Source of the DNA: Pseudomonadota bacterium
GTDB taxonomy: Bacteria > Bdellovibrionota > UBA1018
Assembly (NCBI GenBank): GCA_027485695.1
Contig: JAIXQO010000001.1
Location: 744,001 to 808,000 of the forward strand
Reading direction: 5' to 3'
DNA: 64,000 nucleotides
Shown in pieces: positions 62,305 to 64,000 of the stretch. The position numbers were made by a program, and so were the translations under genes. The number at the start of each line of letters is the position of its first letter. Position 1 is the first letter of the stretch. Under the pieces are notes generated by a model. The model had not been told where the DNA came from. It saw only the letters and a program-made list of their open reading frames with translations, and made no database searches.

Positions 62305-62907
62305 ATGAAAAAGCACTGCCTTCTGTTCTCGACCTTCCTCCTGACCGCAGCTCCTTACTTTGCACAGGCCGCCGATTTCGCGGTCGATCCTGCTCACTCA
62401 AGCGTCGGATTCAACATCAAGCACCTCGTCGTGGCTAACGTGAACGGTAACTTCTCGGATTTCACGGGCACCTTGAGCCTCGACGAAAAAGACTTCACCA
62501 AATCCAAACTTAATTTCGTGGTTAAAACCGATAGTATTTCGACCGCGAACAACAAGCGCGACGAGCACCTTCGCTCTCCGGACTTTTTCGATACGAAAAA
62601 ATTCCCGGAGTCGACTTTCGCCTCGACGTCCATCAAGTCGGCAGGCAAGGATAAATACACGGTCGAAGGCGACCTGACCCTTCACGGTGTGACGCAAAAA
62701 ACCAAGTTCAACTTGGTTTCCTTAGGTAAGGTCAAAGACGCTTACGGCGTTGAAAAACACATCTTTCAAGCGACGACCGAACTGAAACGCAAAGATTTCA
62801 ACCTCACTTACAACGCTCCTCTCGAAAGTGGTGGTATGGTTCTGGGAGAGAACGTTAAAGTGACGATCGATGTTCAAGTCGCGCCGAAGACGGTCGCCGC
62901 TAAGTAA
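62305..62907 (+). CDS. YceI-family periplasmic lipocalin-like protein
   Basis: A 200-aa exported protein with signal peptide ending AQA (about residue 22). The mature start ADFAVDPAHSSVGFNIKHLV is the hallmark of the YceI family, beta-barrels that bind isoprenoid lipids. DEHLRSPDFFDTKKFPES is another family motif. The function in vivo is uncertain. It is first in a plus-strand series with a nitroreductase and an NAD(P)-binding protein, facing a LysR gene. Confidence 0.9.
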   Translation: MKKHCLLFSTFLLTAAPYFAQAADFAVDPAHSSVGFNIKHLVVANVNGNFSDFTGTLSLDEKDFTKSKLNFVVKTDSISTANNKRDEHLRSPDFFDTKKFPESTFASTSIKSAGKDKYTVEGDLTLHGVTQKTKFNLVSLGKVKDAYGVEKHIFQATTELKRKDFNLTYNAPLESGGMVLGENVKVTIDVQVAPKTVAAK

Positions 62908-62936
62908 CTTACCCTGATTCACAAGGAAACACGGAT

Positions 62937-63527
62937 ATGAGCCAGCCCCTTTCGAAAAATGCCCTCGAACAACTGTTCTTGAACGCTCGTTCGCACCACG
63001 CTTGGAAAAACCAGGATGTGAGCGAAGAGACCCTGCACCAGATCTATGATCTGGCGAAGTGGGGACCAACGGCGGCTAATTCGAATCCAGGTCGGCTCGT
63101 ATTCGTGAAGTCCGCCGCCGCCAAAGAAAAACTCCTCCCAGCGCTGATGGGAGGAAACGTTGATCAGATCAAGGCAGCTCCGGTTACGGCAATCGTTGCT
63201 TATGATTTAGAATTTTACGACCACCTGGCCAAACTGTTTCCGCACGCGGACGCCAAGTCCTGGTACGTCGGGAATCCGGCGCTCATTGAATCAACGGGAT
63301 TCCGGAACAGCTCACTCCAAGGCGCTTACCTCCTGCTGGCAGCTCGCTCTCTGGGCCTGGACGTTTGCCCGATGTCGGGATTCGACAACGCCAAGGTAGA
63401 TGAGCTTTTCTTCCAAGGGACGAAGTGGAAATCGAATTTTATCTTCACTTTGGGATACGGCGACGAACAGAAGCTCCATCCGCGCGCGGCACGGCTCGAG
63501 TTCGCTGAGGCGGCTAAGATCGTCTAG
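62937..63527 (+). CDS. RutE/HadB-type nitroreductase-family oxidoreductase
   Basis: A 196-aa flavoprotein of the malonic semialdehyde reductase (RutE) group of the nitroreductase superfamily. Signatures are RSHHAWKNQDVSEETLHQIY, WGPTAANSNPGRLVFV, SLQGAYLLLAARSLGLDVCP with the flavin-binding loop, and GYGDEQKLHPRAARL at the end. It probably uses NADPH and FMN to reduce an aldehyde or quinone. It lies 29 bp after yceI. Confidence 0.88.
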   Translation: MSQPLSKNALEQLFLNARSHHAWKNQDVSEETLHQIYDLAKWGPTAANSNPGRLVFVKSAAAKEKLLPALMGGNVDQIKAAPVTAIVAYDLEFYDHLAKLFPHADAKSWYVGNPALIESTGFRNSSLQGAYLLLAARSLGLDVCPMSGFDNAKVDELFFQGTKWKSNFIFTLGYGDEQKLHPRAARLEFAEAAKIV

Positions 63528-63544
63528 CTCGATACTTTTTTAAT

Positions 63545-63565
63545 GAGATTACTTTAAATAATCTC
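63545..63565. promoter_or_regulatory. candidate operator upstream of the NmrA/QorB-type gene
   Basis: GAGATTA-CTTTAAA-TAATCTC is a perfect 7-bp inverted repeat with a 7-bp spacer in the 94-bp gap before the last gene. A dimeric regulator site is plausible. Confidence 0.5.
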
Positions 63566-63621
63566 TGATTTGAAGGACAATTCATAGGTGAGCAACTTGT
63601 TTAACATCAGGAAAACACACC

Positions 63622-64000
63622 ATGAATCAACTCCCTACCTTGCTGGTTACTGGAGCGTCTGGCCATCTCGGTAGACGCGTCGTTGAGCTCCTTCTTCAGA
63701 AAAAAACGGCGAAAGTAGTCGCCGTGACTCGCCATCCGGAAAAATTGAAAGATATTCGCGATCCTCTGTTGACCGTGAAGCACGGTAATTTTGATGTACC
63801 CGACGCACTCGTTGAGGCGTTTCGGGGAGCCGACCGATTGTTACTCGTTTCAACCGATGCCTTGGGCCGGAGAGCCCAGCAACATCGAGAGGCGATTGAT
63901 GCGGCTAACGTCGCCGGCGTCCAGCACTTGGTCTACCTCTCGCTTGCGAGCGCGGACCGAACGGTGGTGGCCCTGTCCGAAGAACACGATCAGACCGAGA
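63622..64000 (+). CDS. NmrA/QorB-type NAD(P)-binding oxidoreductase (partial, runs off the window)
   Basis: The open frame begins at ATG 63622 and continues to the window edge. It encodes 126 residues that start MNQLPTLLVTGASGHLGRRV, an atypical-SDR glycine-rich NADP-binding motif GASGHLG. VVAVTRHPEKL, LLLVSTDALGRRAQQHREAI and HLVYLSLASADRT follow. This is the pattern of QorB/NmrA-like quinone reductases (YtfG type). The C-terminal half lies outside the window. It is downstream of the nitroreductase and preceded by a dyad. Confidence 0.85.
   Translation, partial: MNQLPTLLVTGASGHLGRRVVELLLQKKTAKVVAVTRHPEKLKDIRDPLLTVKHGNFDVPDALVEAFRGADRLLLVSTDALGRRAQQHREAIDAANVAGVQHLVYLSLASADRTVVALSEEHDQTE

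Overview
The window is chromosomal DNA of a Gram-negative bacterium. Many gene products carry secretory signal peptides or lipoboxes, there is a TolC-type outer-membrane channel, and coding density is high with frequent 4-bp start/stop overlaps. The large share of small secreted or lipoprotein genes without recognisable families would suit a Bdellovibrionota (Bdellovibrio-like) or related lineage. No rRNA or other decisive marker is present, so that placement is an inference. No CRISPR array or transposase was seen.

Layout. 1-14.8 kb: secreted glucoamylase, a lipoprotein with six 37-residue repeats, DCC thiol oxidoreductase, secreted patatin, two divergent APC amino-acid permeases, a SulP permease fused to a beta-carbonic anhydrase, and a secreted HEAT-repeat pair. 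14.8-23 kb: a drug-efflux locus in which a MarR regulator heads a heterodimeric ABC exporter operon and faces a TolC-EmrA-EmrB operon across a palindromic operator. 23-31.5 kb: outer-membrane-like protein, copA-cueR with a near-textbook CueR promoter dyad, and a three-gene overlapping signalling operon ending in a membrane-bound class III nucleotidyl cyclase. 31.5-43.2 kb: lytic transglycosylase-like lipoprotein, DUF3617 protein, HAD phosphatase, LysR, SDR, methionine aminopeptidase, a CPA2 antiporter, a BenE symporter and a YghO-type acetyltransferase.

43.4-50.35 kb is an integrated mobile element. It sits in the 3' end of a tRNA-Ser(GGA) gene and is bounded by perfect 62-bp direct repeats. 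It has a replication/integration half on the minus strand: an XRE repressor, a 59-aa AlpA/excisionase-like protein and a P-loop ATPase, coupled by ATGA overlaps, followed by a tyrosine integrase. The other half is AT-rich cargo. The cargo is the most interesting part. A 74-aa regulator closely resembles the controller (C) proteins of type II restriction-modification systems and has a C-box-like operator just upstream, yet no restriction or methylase gene follows. Instead a tight three-gene cassette follows: a TIGR04255-family protein and two uncharacterised partners. This looks like an undescribed, C-protein-timed cargo system, plausibly anti-phage.

50.35-64 kb returns to host-like DNA: a possible relic of an older tRNA-Ser attachment site, small secreted proteins, a YiiX-type cysteine hydrolase, TetR, a mono-haem secreted protein, an S33-type hydrolase, Ohr, a GNAT, a YheT hydrolase, and a LysR facing YceI, a RutE-type nitroreductase and a truncated NmrA/QorB-type reductase at the window edge.
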